Source of the DNA: Roseomonas sp. GC11
Lineage (GTDB): Bacteria; Pseudomonadota; Alphaproteobacteria; Acetobacterales; Acetobacteraceae
Length of the DNA: 64,000 nt
NCBI RefSeq assembly: GCF_024437745.1
Contig: NZ_JANFNY010000010.1
Span: 16,370-80,369 of the forward strand
Direction of reading: 5' to 3'
Shown: piece by piece, positions 41,124-49,775 of the stretch
Layout of the letters: every line of letters begins with the position of its first letter
Numbering within the stretch: position 1 is the first letter of the stretch
The notes under the pieces: model-generated
What the model saw: the letters and a program-made list of their open reading frames with translations, nothing else
Databases searched by the model: none
What the model was told of the DNA's origin: nothing
Program-made: the position numbers and the translations under genes

Positions 41124-42065
41124 TCATTCCAGGCCGGCGGGAAGCCCGTCCCACACCGCGTCCAGCGTGAGGGGGCGGGGCAGCATGCCCTGCGCGGCCA
41201 TGAAGCGGAGCGCCAGCGCCAGAACGGGGCGCAGCGCGGCGCGGCTGGCGGGGGGCGCGCCGTGCGGGCCGCCCTGTGGGATACCCGGTGGGATACCCGG
41301 TGGGATACCCGGTGCGCTGGGGGCCGCGCCGGCGGCGGAGGCGCGCATCAGGCGCAGCACTTCCGCCACCAGCTCCGGCCGCCGCTCCGCCAGATCGCGC
41401 GAGACGGTCAGCACATGGTTGACCGGGACAAAGCCATGGCGCTGCCAGAAGGCCTGGCCGGAGGCCGCCGGGTCGGCGAAGACGGTGCGCAGCCCCGGGT
41501 CATCCGGCACGTCATTGCCGACGATCACGGCATCCAGCGCGCCCTCGCGCAGCATGGCCATCATCTCCTGCCCTGGGGCGGCGCGCTCCGCCCAGGGCGG
41601 ATCGGCGATGCCGGCCACATGCGCGTCCTCGAAGGTGATCCAGCGGCATTCCTCCGGGCGCGGCCCGCCCTCCTCGGCCAGGATGCCGCGCAGCCACATG
41701 CCGGTGGTCTGGCTATAGGCGCGCACGCCGATGCGCCGCCCGGCGAGGTCGGCCGGGCCGCGGATCGCGCTCTCCGCCCGGCAGAGCAGGGCCGATTGCT
41801 GGAAGCGCGCCGCCAGCACCACCGGCAGCAGCACCAGCGGCCGCTCCATCGCCCGCGCCTGCAGGAAGGTGGCGATGGCCATTTCCGAGACGTCGAAGCG
41901 CCCCTCCCGCACCATCGGCGCGAAGGCCCGGCTGATCACCGGGATCTCGGCGATGTCGAGGCGGAGCAGGGGGGAGGTGAGGCGGCCCTCCCTCAGCGCG
42001 CGCGTGGCGGGATAGCTGCCGATCGCGGCGCGCAGCAGGGCGGGCGGGTGGTCGAGGCCGGCCAC
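41124..42065 (-). CDS. 4,5-dihydroxyphthalate-decarboxylase-like protein (periplasmic-binding fold)
   Basis: A 313-residue protein resembling 4,5-dihydroxyphthalate decarboxylase and NMT1-like binding proteins: FDVSEMAIATFLQARAM, then LLCRAESAIRGPADLAGRRIGVRAYSQTTGMWLRGILAEE, the blocks expected in that group. It has no signal peptide, which favours an enzyme over a receptor. Decarboxylation of 4,5-dihydroxyphthalate yields protocatechuate, which would link this locus to phthalate. A Pro/Gly-rich insertion encoded by a 12-bp tandem repeat (41276-41311) lies at about residues 250-265. The proposed start is GTG 42065 with a weak ribosome site, so the N-terminus is uncertain. Confidence 0.68.
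   Translation of the reverse strand: MAGLDHPPALLRAAIGSYPATRALREGRLTSPLLRLDIAEIPVISRAFAPMVREGRFDVSEMAIATFLQARAMERPLVLLPVVLAARFQQSALLCRAESAIRGPADLAGRRIGVRAYSQTTGMWLRGILAEEGGPRPEECRWITFEDAHVAGIADPPWAERAAPGQEMMAMLREGALDAVIVGNDVPDDPGLRTVFADPAASGQAFWQRHGFVPVNHVLTVSRDLAERRPELVAEVLRLMRASAAGAAPSAPGIPPGIPPGIPQGGPHGAPPASRAALRPVLALALRFMAAQGMLPRPLTLDAVWDGLPAGLE
41276..41311 (-). repeat. 12-bp tandem repeat, three perfect copies
   Basis: GTGGGATACCCG is repeated three times head to tail inside the decarboxylase-like gene. It encodes a P-G-I-P unit and continues into degenerate P-Q-G-G-P-H-G-A-P-P. Being a multiple of three, it can expand or contract without a frameshift. Confidence 0.85.
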
Positions 42066-42261
42066 GGCGTCAGCCCGCCGCGCCCGGAAGCCGCGCGCGC
42101 ATCATGGCGCGGGCGAGGAAAGGTATCATCTTTGCCGTCCCCCCATCTGGGCCCGCCATCCGGGGTGCGGGCCGCCGGGCCGCCGCCGCGCCTGGCGCGG
42201 CCTGCGGTCCTGCCGGGGGCATGCCCCCTGGTGCCTGCCCCCTCGGGCCTGTCCTGGCTGC

Positions 42262-43269
42262 CTACACCGGGGGGGAGGTGGGCGACCAATCGCTTTCCGG
42301 GCCGGAACTATCAGGCATGGTTATAGCGGCCAGCCCCCGCTCGCCGATTTCGGCGACATGGGCGCGCAGCGCGGCGAGGAAGGCCTGCCCCCCCGGCGGC
42401 AAGGGCCGCGCCGGCGGCAGGATGATGCCCGCCGGGCGCGGGGGCGCGCTGCAATGCAACGGCAGCACCCGCAGCGTGCCGCGCAGCAAGTCCCCCGCCA
42501 TCATCAGCCGCGGCATGGCGGAAATCATATCCGTGCCATGCAGCATCTCGCGGATGAAGCCATAGGAGCTGGAGCGCAGCGGCGCGGTGGGCATCAGCGC
42601 GTGCTGCGCCAGGAAGGCCTCGATCTCCTGCCCGACGCGCTGGCTGACCGTGGGCAGCACCAGCTCCTGCTGCCGCAGCAGCGCCGGCGTCACCTCGGCC
42701 AGGGCGAAAAGCGGGTGGTCGGCCCGCGCCAGCAGGGAAATCGGCTCCTCCCACAGCGGCTCGCGCAGGAAGCCATCCGGCAGGGCCGGCTCATAGAGGC
42801 GGCCCACGATCAGGTCGATCTCGCCCGCCGCCAGCTTGGGCAGCAGATCTTCCGTCCGCCCCTGCTCCAGCCGCACGCGCAGCGCCGGGTGGCGCGCCTT
42901 CAGCCGCCGCAGCGCCCCGGGCAGCACCCCCGTCGCCGCGACCGGCAGGGTGCCGAGCGCCACCGTCCCGCCATCCGGCCCGGCCAGGCGGTCCAGCTCC
43001 TCGTCCAGCCGCCGCAGCTCGGCCAGGATGCGGCGGCTGACCTCGGCGAAGAGCGTGCCCGCCTCGGTCGGCCGCACCCCGCGCGGCAGCCGGTCGAACA
43101 GGCGCTGCTGCAGGATGTCCTCCAGCTCCTGCAAGGTCTTGGTCAGGGCGGGTTGGCTGATGCCGAGCAGGGCCGAGGCCTTGAGCAGGCTGCGCTGCGC
43201 GGCGATCGCCTCCACCGCCCGCAGGTGCTGCATCTTCAGCCGCTGGTCGAGATAGCGCCGGAACGTCAT
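42262..43269 (-). CDS. LysR-family regulator (GbpR/PcaQ-like)
   Basis: A 335-residue LysR protein. The helix-turn-helix is at about residues 11-70 (LRAVEAIAAQRSLLKASALLGISQPALTKTLQELEDILQQRLFDRLPRGVRPTEAG), a sequence type shared with GbpR, PcaQ and GalR-like regulators of sugar or aromatic acid loci. Start ATG 43269 lacks a strong ribosome site. It is upstream of and co-directional with the decarboxylase-like/ligI/galB/aldolase unit, and divergent from the extradiol dioxygenase gene. A palindrome in the intergenic gap is the probable operator for both directions. Confidence 0.88.
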   Translation of the reverse strand: MTFRRYLDQRLKMQHLRAVEAIAAQRSLLKASALLGISQPALTKTLQELEDILQQRLFDRLPRGVRPTEAGTLFAEVSRRILAELRRLDEELDRLAGPDGGTVALGTLPVAATGVLPGALRRLKARHPALRVRLEQGRTEDLLPKLAAGEIDLIVGRLYEPALPDGFLREPLWEEPISLLARADHPLFALAEVTPALLRQQELVLPTVSQRVGQEIEAFLAQHALMPTAPLRSSSYGFIREMLHGTDMISAMPRLMMAGDLLRGTLRVLPLHCSAPPRPAGIILPPARPLPPGGQAFLAALRAHVAEIGERGLAAITMPDSSGPESDWSPTSPPV

Positions 43270-43307
43270 GGGCAGGGTGCCTAGCAGAAAAACAGCGGGA
43301 GTCATCC

Positions 43308-43324
43308 TATTCCAGAAGGGAATA
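43308..43324. promoter_or_regulatory. Palindromic LysR operator candidate
   Basis: TATTCC (43308-43313) and GGAATA (43319-43324) are perfect arms with a five-base spacer. They are located 39 bases upstream of the LysR start and about 80 upstream of the dioxygenase start. This is the right place for control of both divergent units. Confidence 0.55.
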
Positions 43325-43405
43325 TCTCTGCCGTCAGAAGCGATAGGACCGGGGGCCCCGCCGCCATTAGGCTGCCGTGACCCAGACCAAGGGGGAGAAA
43401 CGCGA

Positions 43406-44374
43406 ATGCACGCGCCGGAACCGATCATGGACATCGCCCATCTGGGCCATGTCGAGCTGCTGACCCCCCGCATCGAGGAGTCACTGCGTTTCTTCGTCGA
43501 TGTCATGGGCATGACCGAGAGCGGCCGCAAGGGCGACAGCGTCTATCTCCGCGGCTGGGATGACTATGAGCGCTATTCACTGCAGCTGACCGCGGCCCCC
43601 CGCGCGGGGCTCGGCCACGCCGCCTTCCGCACCCGCAGCGTCCAGGCCCTGGAACGCCGCCTGGCCTCCCTGCGCGCCGCCGGCCATGAGGTCTGGGCGC
43701 ATGAGGATGAACTGGGCCACGGCACCGGCTGGCGCTTCCGCGACCCGGATGGCCACGTCTTCGAGCTGTACTGGGAGACGGAATGGTATGCCCCGCCGGC
43801 CGAACTCCGCCCCGCGCTGAAGAACCAGGCCCAGCGCTTCCCGGCGCGCGGCGTGAACGTGCGGCGGCTAGACCATTTCAACTGCCTCGCCGTGGATGTC
43901 CGGGGCTGCCGCGAGTTCTTCCAGGCTCATCTCGGCCTGCGCTGCACCGAGCGCATCGAGCTCGACAGCGGCGAGGAAGCGGGCATGTGGCTGACCGCCA
44001 CCAACAAGTCCTACGACTTCGCCTTCACCAAGGAGGCGCACGGCGTCCCCGGCCGCTTCCACCACGTGACCTTCGCCCTCGACAGCCGCGAGGCCATCCT
44101 CCAGGCGGCCGACATCTTCCTGGAGCACGGCATCCATATCGAGACGGGGCCACACAAGCACGCGGTGCAGCAGACCTTCTTCCTCTATGTCTATGAGCCG
44201 GGCGGCAACCGCGTGGAGGTGGCCAATGCCGGCGCCCGCCTCGTGCTCGCGCCCGACTGGCCGGCCATCACCTGGACGGAGACGGAGCGGAAGAAAGGCC
44301 AGGCCTGGGGCCTGAAGACCATCGAGAGCTTCCACACCCACGGCACGCCGCCGCTGGAAGAGATCGACGTCTGA
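43406..44374 (+). CDS. Type I extradiol (catechol 2,3-dioxygenase-like) ring-cleavage dioxygenase
   Basis: A 322-residue two-domain VOC-fold protein. The first domain (HLGHVELLTP to PDGHVFELYWE) resembles the catalytically silent half. The second carries the iron ligands: His in RRLDHFNCLAV, His in GRFHHVTFALD and Glu in PGGNRVEVANAG. These define meta-cleaving dioxygenases such as catechol 2,3-dioxygenase. The actual catechol is unknown; protocatechuate and gallate are usually cleaved by unrelated LigAB-type enzymes, so the link with ligI nearby is not automatic. Start ATG 43406 has GGGGGAG. It is co-transcribed with a TTT receptor gene. Confidence 0.88.
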   Translation: MHAPEPIMDIAHLGHVELLTPRIEESLRFFVDVMGMTESGRKGDSVYLRGWDDYERYSLQLTAAPRAGLGHAAFRTRSVQALERRLASLRAAGHEVWAHEDELGHGTGWRFRDPDGHVFELYWETEWYAPPAELRPALKNQAQRFPARGVNVRRLDHFNCLAVDVRGCREFFQAHLGLRCTERIELDSGEEAGMWLTATNKSYDFAFTKEAHGVPGRFHHVTFALDSREAILQAADIFLEHGIHIETGPHKHAVQQTFFLYVYEPGGNRVEVANAGARLVLAPDWPAITWTETERKKGQAWGLKTIESFHTHGTPPLEEIDV

Positions 44375-44485
44375 CCGGCCTCCCGGCGCGGCGTGAGCCG
44401 CGCCGCCGCCCCGCCCGCATCGGGGGGGGTCAAGATGAAGAACAGGCTGCAAAAGCCGCGTCGCCACCAAGGGAGAAAACAATCC

Positions 44486-45463
44486 ATGCTGACTCGCCGG
44501 TCCCTGGGGCCCCTGGCCCTGGCTTCCGCAAGCCTTGCCCTGCCGCGCGCCACCCGCGCGCAGGAGGAATGGTCCGCCCGCACCGTCACGGCCGTCGTGC
44601 CCTGGCCGGCAGGTGGCCCGACCGACGCCTTCGCCCGCCTGCTCTGCAACCGCCTCTCGGGCGATCTCGGCCGCAACTTCGTGGTGGAGAACCGCGGCGG
44701 CGCCAATGGCACCATCGGCATGACCAGCGCCGCCCGCGCCCGCCCCGATGGCGCCACCGTCATCATCGCGCCCAACAGCACCTATGCCGTCGCGCCCCAT
44801 CTCTACCCGGTGAATTATGACGCGGAGCGCGCCTTCGTCGGCGTCGGCCTGCTGGTGTCCAGCCCGCTCTTCATGCTGGTGCCGCGCAATTCACCCGTCA
44901 CCAGCGTGGCCGACTACGTCGCCCTGGCGAAGAAGGACAACAAGGGGTTGAACTACGCCAATGCCGGCGTCGGCGCCACCTCCCACCTGGCGACCGAGAT
45001 GTTCATGCAGATGGCGGGCATCAGCGTCACCGAGGTCGGCTATCGCGGCGGCGGCCCGGCCGTGCAGGCGGTGCTGGCCGGCGAGGCGGGCATGTTCTTC
45101 ATGCCGGCGGCGGCGGTGATGGCCTATATCCAGTCCGGCGAGTTCCGCGCCCTGGCGGCGACGACCCGCGCGCGCAGCCCGCTGGCGCCGGAAGTGCCGA
45201 CCTTCCAGGAACTCGGCTTCCCGGGGTTCGAAGTGGTGGAGCATGTGGCGATGCTGGCCCCCGCCGGCACGCCCGAGCCCATCCTGCGCCGCCTGAACGC
45301 CGCCTGCGCCGCCGCCCTGCGCGCCCCGGAGATGCAGCCGCGCCTGCAATCCATGGCCGTGACCGTCGAGGCGCAGCCGATCGAGGCCTGGCCCGCCTAT
45401 GCCAGGGCGGAAAGCGACAAATGGCGCGTCTTCCTGAAGGAACGGAATATCCGGATTCAGTGA
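44486..45463 (+). CDS. TTT-family periplasmic solute receptor (Bug/TctC)
   Basis: A 325-residue Bug protein with signal peptide (LTRRSLGPLALASASLALPRATRA), VTAVVPWPAGGPTDAFARL and ENRGGANGTIGMTSAARARPDG. It is a close paralogue of the receptor at 30516-31511 (same Gly-Ala-Asn-Gly loop and an NIRIQ C-terminus). It follows the extradiol dioxygenase on the same strand. Start ATG 44486 has GGGAG. The likely ligand is the acid degraded by that enzyme. Confidence 0.9.
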   Translation: MLTRRSLGPLALASASLALPRATRAQEEWSARTVTAVVPWPAGGPTDAFARLLCNRLSGDLGRNFVVENRGGANGTIGMTSAARARPDGATVIIAPNSTYAVAPHLYPVNYDAERAFVGVGLLVSSPLFMLVPRNSPVTSVADYVALAKKDNKGLNYANAGVGATSHLATEMFMQMAGISVTEVGYRGGGPAVQAVLAGEAGMFFMPAAAVMAYIQSGEFRALAATTRARSPLAPEVPTFQELGFPGFEVVEHVAMLAPAGTPEPILRRLNAACAAALRAPEMQPRLQSMAVTVEAQPIEAWPAYARAESDKWRVFLKERNIRIQ

Positions 45464-45477
45464 AGGGGAGGGAGCGG

Positions 45478-45499
45478 GTTCTTTTTTGAAAAAAAGAAC
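45478..45499. terminator. T/A-rich hairpin (repeat family A)
   Basis: GTTCTTTTTT (45478-45487) pairs with AAAAAAGAAC (45490-45499). It is followed by CAAAAAACTTTTTTT, the same order of modules as after repA and at 12731-12770. It lies 15 bases after the TTT receptor stop and upstream of the convergent kdpD 3' end, so it is probably a bidirectional terminator. Confidence 0.7.
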
Positions 45500-45556
45500 C
45501 AAAAAACTTTTTTTAGTGGCGTTTCGGGGGGGGAGGCGGGCGCCGGGTTGGGGGAA

Positions 45557-48208
45557 TCAGAGGGGGAAGCGGACTGTTATCCGGGTGCCGCGCCCGCCGG
45601 GCGGGAGCGGGCTTTCCGCCGCGATCCGCCCGCCCATCGCGGCGGCGAGGCCACGGCAGATCGCCAGACCCAGCCCGGTGCCAGCGGCGATGCGGTCCGT
45701 CCGCCCCGCCCGGTGGAAAGGGTCGAAGATGCGCGGCAGGTCCTCCGCCGGGATGCCAGGGCCGTCATCCTCCACCAGCAGCGCCACCTCCGCCCCCTCG
45801 CGCCGGGCGGAGAGCCGCGCCATCCCGGCGGGGGCGGAGAATTTCAGCGCATTGTCCAGCAGGTTGCGCAGGATCTGGTCGAGCAGCGCCGGGTCCAGCC
45901 GGGGCTGCGGCAGGCCGGCGGGAAGATCCAGCGCCACACGCCCCCCGGCCCGCGCGGCGGCGGCCTCCAGCAGGCCGGGCAGGTCCACCGGCTCCCGCCG
46001 TGGCGTGATCTGCCCGCTCTCGATCCGCACCATGTCGATGATGTGGCTGAGATAGCGCGAGAGGCGGGCGGTCTCCTCCTCGGCCGTCAGCAGCAGGTCC
46101 TGGCGCACCGCCTCGGACAGGGCGGGCCCGGTGTGGCGCAGCGTCTCCAGCGCACCCCGGATCGAGGTCAGCGGCGTGCGCAGGTCATGCCCGAGCGAGG
46201 TGAGCAGGGCGGTGCGCAGCTGCTCCGTCTCGGCGCGGGCGGCGTTGCGGGCATTCTCCTCCATCAGCCGCGCGCGCTCGAGCGCGACGGCCGCCTGGTC
46301 CAGCAGCGCATCCAGCGTGCGGTCCGCCTCCGGCTCCAGCGGCGCGGCGAGGCGCAGCCCCACCAGGCCCACCAGCCCCTGCGCCGTGCGCATCGGGCGG
46401 AACTGCCAGGGGGCGGCGGGCAGGGTGTCGGTGCCCTGGCCGGTGCGCACGCCATGCGCCATGGCCCAGCGCGCCGCGGCCATGGCGGCCTCGTCCGGCT
46501 CCGCCTCCACCGGCTCGGCGGCGCGCAGCACCGGCTCGGGCGCCGTCTCGCCCGGCGCGGGGGGCAGCGGCATCAGCACGCAGGCCGGCACACCGGTGAC
46601 CCGCGCCGCCTCCTGCGCCACGGCCCCGATCAGGTCCCCCATGTCGCCCGGCGCGCCCAGGCGGCGGCTGAACTCCACCAGCCGGCGCAGCGCGTGCAGC
46701 CGCGCCCGCGCGCTGCGCACCGAGCGGCCGAGCCCCCCCGTCGTCCCCGTCATCAGCAGCGCCACCAGCGAGAAGACGACGACGCCCACCACATCCTGCG
46801 CCCCGGCGATGGCCAGGGTGTAGCGCGGCGGCAGGAAGAGGAAGTTCCAGGACAGGAAGGAGAGCACCGCCCCCGCCAGCCCGTGCAGCGGCCCGAAGGC
46901 CACCGCCGCGGCGACGATGGCGGGCAGGTAGACCATGCCCAGCGCCCCCTCCGGTACCACGCCATCCGTGGCCGCGCCGATGCCCGTGGCAAGGCCCACC
47001 AGCGCCAGCGTCGCCGCCCAGCCCGCCCAGCGCGGCAGCGGCGCCGCGCCGGGGGAGGGGGGGAAGGAGGAGGCGCGCGGCGCCGGGCCGGCCGGATCCG
47101 CCACCAGATGCAGGGTGAAATCCCCGGCCTGGCGCAGCAGCGCCGTGGCCAGCCCGCGCCCCAGCCGCCGCCGCCAGCCGCGCGCCGCGCCACGCCCCAT
47201 CACCAGATGCGTGGCATTGCGCGCCCGCGCCTGGGCGGCGATGGCGGCGGGCAGGTCGGCGGCCACCACCGTCTCCACCACCGCCCCCAGCTGCGCGGCG
47301 AGGCGCAGCGCCGGGGCGGGGTCCCCCGCCTCGGCCCCCGGCCGCTCCACATGCAGGGCCAGCAGCGGCGCCTTCAGCGCATCGGCGATGCGCCGGGCCT
47401 CGCGCAGCACCGTGGGCGCGGCCGGGTCGGGGCCGAGCAGCGCCATCACCCGCTCCCCCACCGGCCAGGGGCCGGCAATGGCATGGGCGCGCATATAGCC
47501 GGTGACATCGGCCTCCACCCGCTCCGCCGTGCGCCGCAGCGCGATCTCGCGCAGCGCTGCCAGATTGCCCTCGCGGAAAAAGCCGCGCAGCGCGCGCTGC
47601 GCCTGCTCCGGCTGGTAGACCTTGCCCTGGCGCAGCCGCTCCAGCAGCTCGGCCGGGGGGATGTCGATCAGCTCCACCGCATCGGCGCCGGTCAGCACGT
47701 CATCCGGCACCGTCTCCGCCACCCGCACGCCGGTGATGCGCGCCACGGCGTCCGAGAGGCTTTCCAGGTGCTGGACATTCATCGTCGTCCACACCTCGAT
47801 GCCGGCGGCGCGCAGCTCCTCCACATCCATCCAGCGCTTGGGGTGGCGGCTGCCGGGGGCGTTGCTATGGGCCAGCTCGTCCAGCAGCAGGATGGCCGGG
47901 CGGCGGGCCAGGGCGGCGTCGAGGTCGAACTCCTCCAGCGCCTGGCCGCGATGCGCCATGGCCGCGCGCGGCAGCACGGGCAGGCCGGCCAGCTGCGCCT
48001 GCGTCTCCGCCCGGCCATGCGTCTCGACGAGGCCCACCAGAACATCCGCCCCGCCCAGCCGGCGGCGGCGGCCCTGGACCAGCATCTCGAAGGTCTTGCC
48101 GACCCCCGGCGCGGCGCCGAGGAAGACTTTCAGCCGCCCGCGCCCCTCCTTCGCGGCGAGCGCCAGCAGGGCATCGGGATCGGGGCGGGGGGGCTCGGCT
48201 TCGGGCAT
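45557..48208 (-). CDS. kdpD: Osmosensitive K+ channel histidine kinase KdpD
   Basis: An 883-residue KdpD of standard architecture: N-terminal KdpD domain with Walker A GAAPGVGKT (31-39) and LLLDELAHSNAPGSRHPKRWMD, a UspA-like domain, four transmembrane segments around residues 390-490, a GAF-like domain, and a kinase core with H-box LGHDLRTPLTSI, N-box NLLDNALKFS and G-boxes DDGPGIP and GTGLGLAI. KdpD senses potassium limitation and phosphorylates KdpE to induce the KdpFABC pump. Neither kdpE nor kdpFABC is in this window; its neighbours are a TTT receptor and metY, so its partner must be elsewhere. Confidence 0.95.
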   Translation of the reverse strand: MPEAEPPRPDPDALLALAAKEGRGRLKVFLGAAPGVGKTFEMLVQGRRRRLGGADVLVGLVETHGRAETQAQLAGLPVLPRAAMAHRGQALEEFDLDAALARRPAILLLDELAHSNAPGSRHPKRWMDVEELRAAGIEVWTTMNVQHLESLSDAVARITGVRVAETVPDDVLTGADAVELIDIPPAELLERLRQGKVYQPEQAQRALRGFFREGNLAALREIALRRTAERVEADVTGYMRAHAIAGPWPVGERVMALLGPDPAAPTVLREARRIADALKAPLLALHVERPGAEAGDPAPALRLAAQLGAVVETVVAADLPAAIAAQARARNATHLVMGRGAARGWRRRLGRGLATALLRQAGDFTLHLVADPAGPAPRASSFPPSPGAAPLPRWAGWAATLALVGLATGIGAATDGVVPEGALGMVYLPAIVAAAVAFGPLHGLAGAVLSFLSWNFLFLPPRYTLAIAGAQDVVGVVVFSLVALLMTGTTGGLGRSVRSARARLHALRRLVEFSRRLGAPGDMGDLIGAVAQEAARVTGVPACVLMPLPPAPGETAPEPVLRAAEPVEAEPDEAAMAAARWAMAHGVRTGQGTDTLPAAPWQFRPMRTAQGLVGLVGLRLAAPLEPEADRTLDALLDQAAVALERARLMEENARNAARAETEQLRTALLTSLGHDLRTPLTSIRGALETLRHTGPALSEAVRQDLLLTAEEETARLSRYLSHIIDMVRIESGQITPRREPVDLPGLLEAAAARAGGRVALDLPAGLPQPRLDPALLDQILRNLLDNALKFSAPAGMARLSARREGAEVALLVEDDGPGIPAEDLPRIFDPFHRAGRTDRIAAGTGLGLAICRGLAAAMGGRIAAESPLPPGGRGTRITVRFPL

Positions 48209-48394
48209 GGCGGGAGTGTAGGCCCGCGCGCGCGCGGCGCACAGCAGGGGAGGGGGAGGGGGGGAGGAGGGGGAGCGGACTCGCGGGGAAGGGCTTGAGC
48301 GCGATTCAGGATCGTGATTTGATCAAAACACGAAGCCGAAAAGGCAAAGCGGGACCGCCCACCACCACACCCCGCCGTCACATGGAGAGCCAGC
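48209..48394. promoter_or_regulatory. Divergent kdpD/metY region with possible metY leader element
   Basis: In the 186 bases between the divergent genes, bases 48313-48352 contain TGATTTG, a CGTG/CACG stem, a GCC/GGC hairpin and the tail AAAGCGGG, 43 bases before the metY start. This has a partial resemblance to SAM-II riboswitches, which often precede met genes in alphaproteobacteria. The core helix is not convincingly intact. No gene is visible here. Confidence 0.25.
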
Positions 48395-49702
48395 ATGACC
48401 CAGCGCCACCCCGAAACCCTCGCCCTGCATGCCGGCTGGCGGCGCGATGCCACCACCAAGGCGGTCGCGGTGCCGATCTATCAGACCACCTCCTACCAGT
48501 TCGACGATACCGGGCACGCCGCCCGCCTCTTCGGGCTGGAAGAACTGGGCAATATCTACACCCGCATCGGCAACCCGACGACCGACGTGCTGGAACAGCG
48601 CGTGGCCGCGCTGGAAGGCGGCGTGGCAGCGCTGGCGCTCGCCTCGGGACAGGCGGCCTCGGCGCTGGCGGTGCAGAATCTCGCCGTGGCGGGGGATAAT
48701 ATCGTCGCCTCCACCGATCTCTATGGCGGCACCTGGAATCTCTTCGCCAATACGCTGAAGGACCAGGGCATCGAGGTGCGCTTCGTCGATCCGGCAGAGC
48801 CGGAGAATTTCCGCCGCGCCACCGATGACCGCACCCGCGCCTACTATGCCGAGGCGCTGCCCAACCCGAAGCTGGTGCCCTTCCCCATCGCTGAGGTCGC
48901 CGCCATCGGCCGGCCGCTCGGCATTCCGCTGATCGTCGATAACACCGCGGCGCCGCTGCTGATCCGCCCCTTCGAGCATGGCGCGGCGGTGGTGGTGCAT
49001 TCGCTCACCAAATATATCGGCGGGCATGGCAGCAGCATCGGCGGCATCATCGTCGATGGCGGCAATTTCGACTGGGCGGCGCATCCGGCGCGCCAGCCGG
49101 CGCTGCACCGGGCCGACCCCTCCTATCACGGCGCGAAATGGGTGGAGGCAGCCAAACCGCTCGGGCCGATCGCCTATGTGCTGAAGGCGCGCACCACCCT
49201 GCTGCGCGACCTCGGCCCGGCGCTCAGCCCCTTCAATGCCTTCCTGATCCTGCAAGGGATCGAGACGCTGCCGCTGCGCATCCGCGAGCACAGCCGCAAT
49301 GCCTCCGCCGTGGCGCGCTTCCTGGCCGGGCGGCCAGAGGTGGCGCGCGTCATCCATCCCGAGCATCACACGGGGGAGGCCGCGGCGCGCAGTGCCAGAT
49401 ACCTGCCGCGCGGCAAGGGCGGGCTGCTGGGCTTCGAACTGGCCGGCGGCGTGGAGGCAGGGCGGCGCTTCATCGATGCGCTGCGGCTGTTCTACCATGT
49501 CGCCAATATCGGCGATGCGCGCTCCCTGGCCATCCACCCGGCCAGCACCACCCATTCGCAGTTGACGGCCGAGGAGCAGCGCGCCACGGGGGTCACGCCG
49601 GGTTATATCCGCCTCTCCATCGGGTTGGAGCATGAGGAGGATATCCTGGCCGATCTGGCCCAGGCCCTCGATGCAGCGAGCCTGCGTCAGGCGGCGGAGT
49701 AA
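48395..49702 (+). CDS. metY: O-acetylhomoserine sulfhydrylase MetY
   Basis: A 435-residue PLP-dependent Cys/Met-metabolism enzyme. It has PIYQTTSYQFDDTGHAARLFGLEELGNIYTRIGNPTTDVLE, IVDNTAAPLLIRP and HSLTKYIGGHGSSIGG with the PLP-binding Lys. The C-terminal HPASTTHSQLTAEEQRATGV and YIRLSIGLEHEEDI complete the family pattern. The length and the LF-x-L-E-x-x-x-NIYTRI-x-NPT block place it with MetY rather than MetB or MetZ. It makes homocysteine from O-acetylhomoserine and sulfide. Start ATG 48395 has GGAGAG. It is a single-gene unit ended by paired GC hairpins. Confidence 0.92.
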   Translation: MTQRHPETLALHAGWRRDATTKAVAVPIYQTTSYQFDDTGHAARLFGLEELGNIYTRIGNPTTDVLEQRVAALEGGVAALALASGQAASALAVQNLAVAGDNIVASTDLYGGTWNLFANTLKDQGIEVRFVDPAEPENFRRATDDRTRAYYAEALPNPKLVPFPIAEVAAIGRPLGIPLIVDNTAAPLLIRPFEHGAAVVVHSLTKYIGGHGSSIGGIIVDGGNFDWAAHPARQPALHRADPSYHGAKWVEAAKPLGPIAYVLKARTTLLRDLGPALSPFNAFLILQGIETLPLRIREHSRNASAVARFLAGRPEVARVIHPEHHTGEAAARSARYLPRGKGGLLGFELAGGVEAGRRFIDALRLFYHVANIGDARSLAIHPASTTHSQLTAEEQRATGVTPGYIRLSIGLEHEEDILADLAQALDAASLRQAAE

Positions 49703-49715
49703 GCGGGCCGGGCGC

Positions 49716-49761
49716 TCCGGGGCTCCGCCCCGGACCCCGCTGGGGGAATTGAATTCCCCCA
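49716..49761. terminator. Paired hairpins between convergent metY and porin genes
   Basis: TCCGGGGC/GCCCCGGA (49716-49723, 49727-49734) and TGGGGGAATT/AATTCCCCCA (49741-49750, 49752-49761) are both perfect. Their position between convergent stop codons suggests bidirectional termination. Confidence 0.6.
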
Positions 49762-49775
49762 GACCCCCACCTTCG

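Noticed and set aside
39094..41718. Plus-strand 874-codon frame
   Set aside because: It is antisense to a TTT receptor, the dehydrogenase and the decarboxylase-like gene, all of which show clear family motifs on the minus strand.
42215..42228. GGGGGC/GCCCCC palindrome after the LysR gene
   Set aside because: Short G/C palindromes are frequent by chance in this base composition, and it has neither a T tract nor a second copy in the window.
45548..48298. Plus-strand 916-codon frame
   Set aside because: Antisense shadow of kdpD, rich in Gly, Arg, His and Gln.
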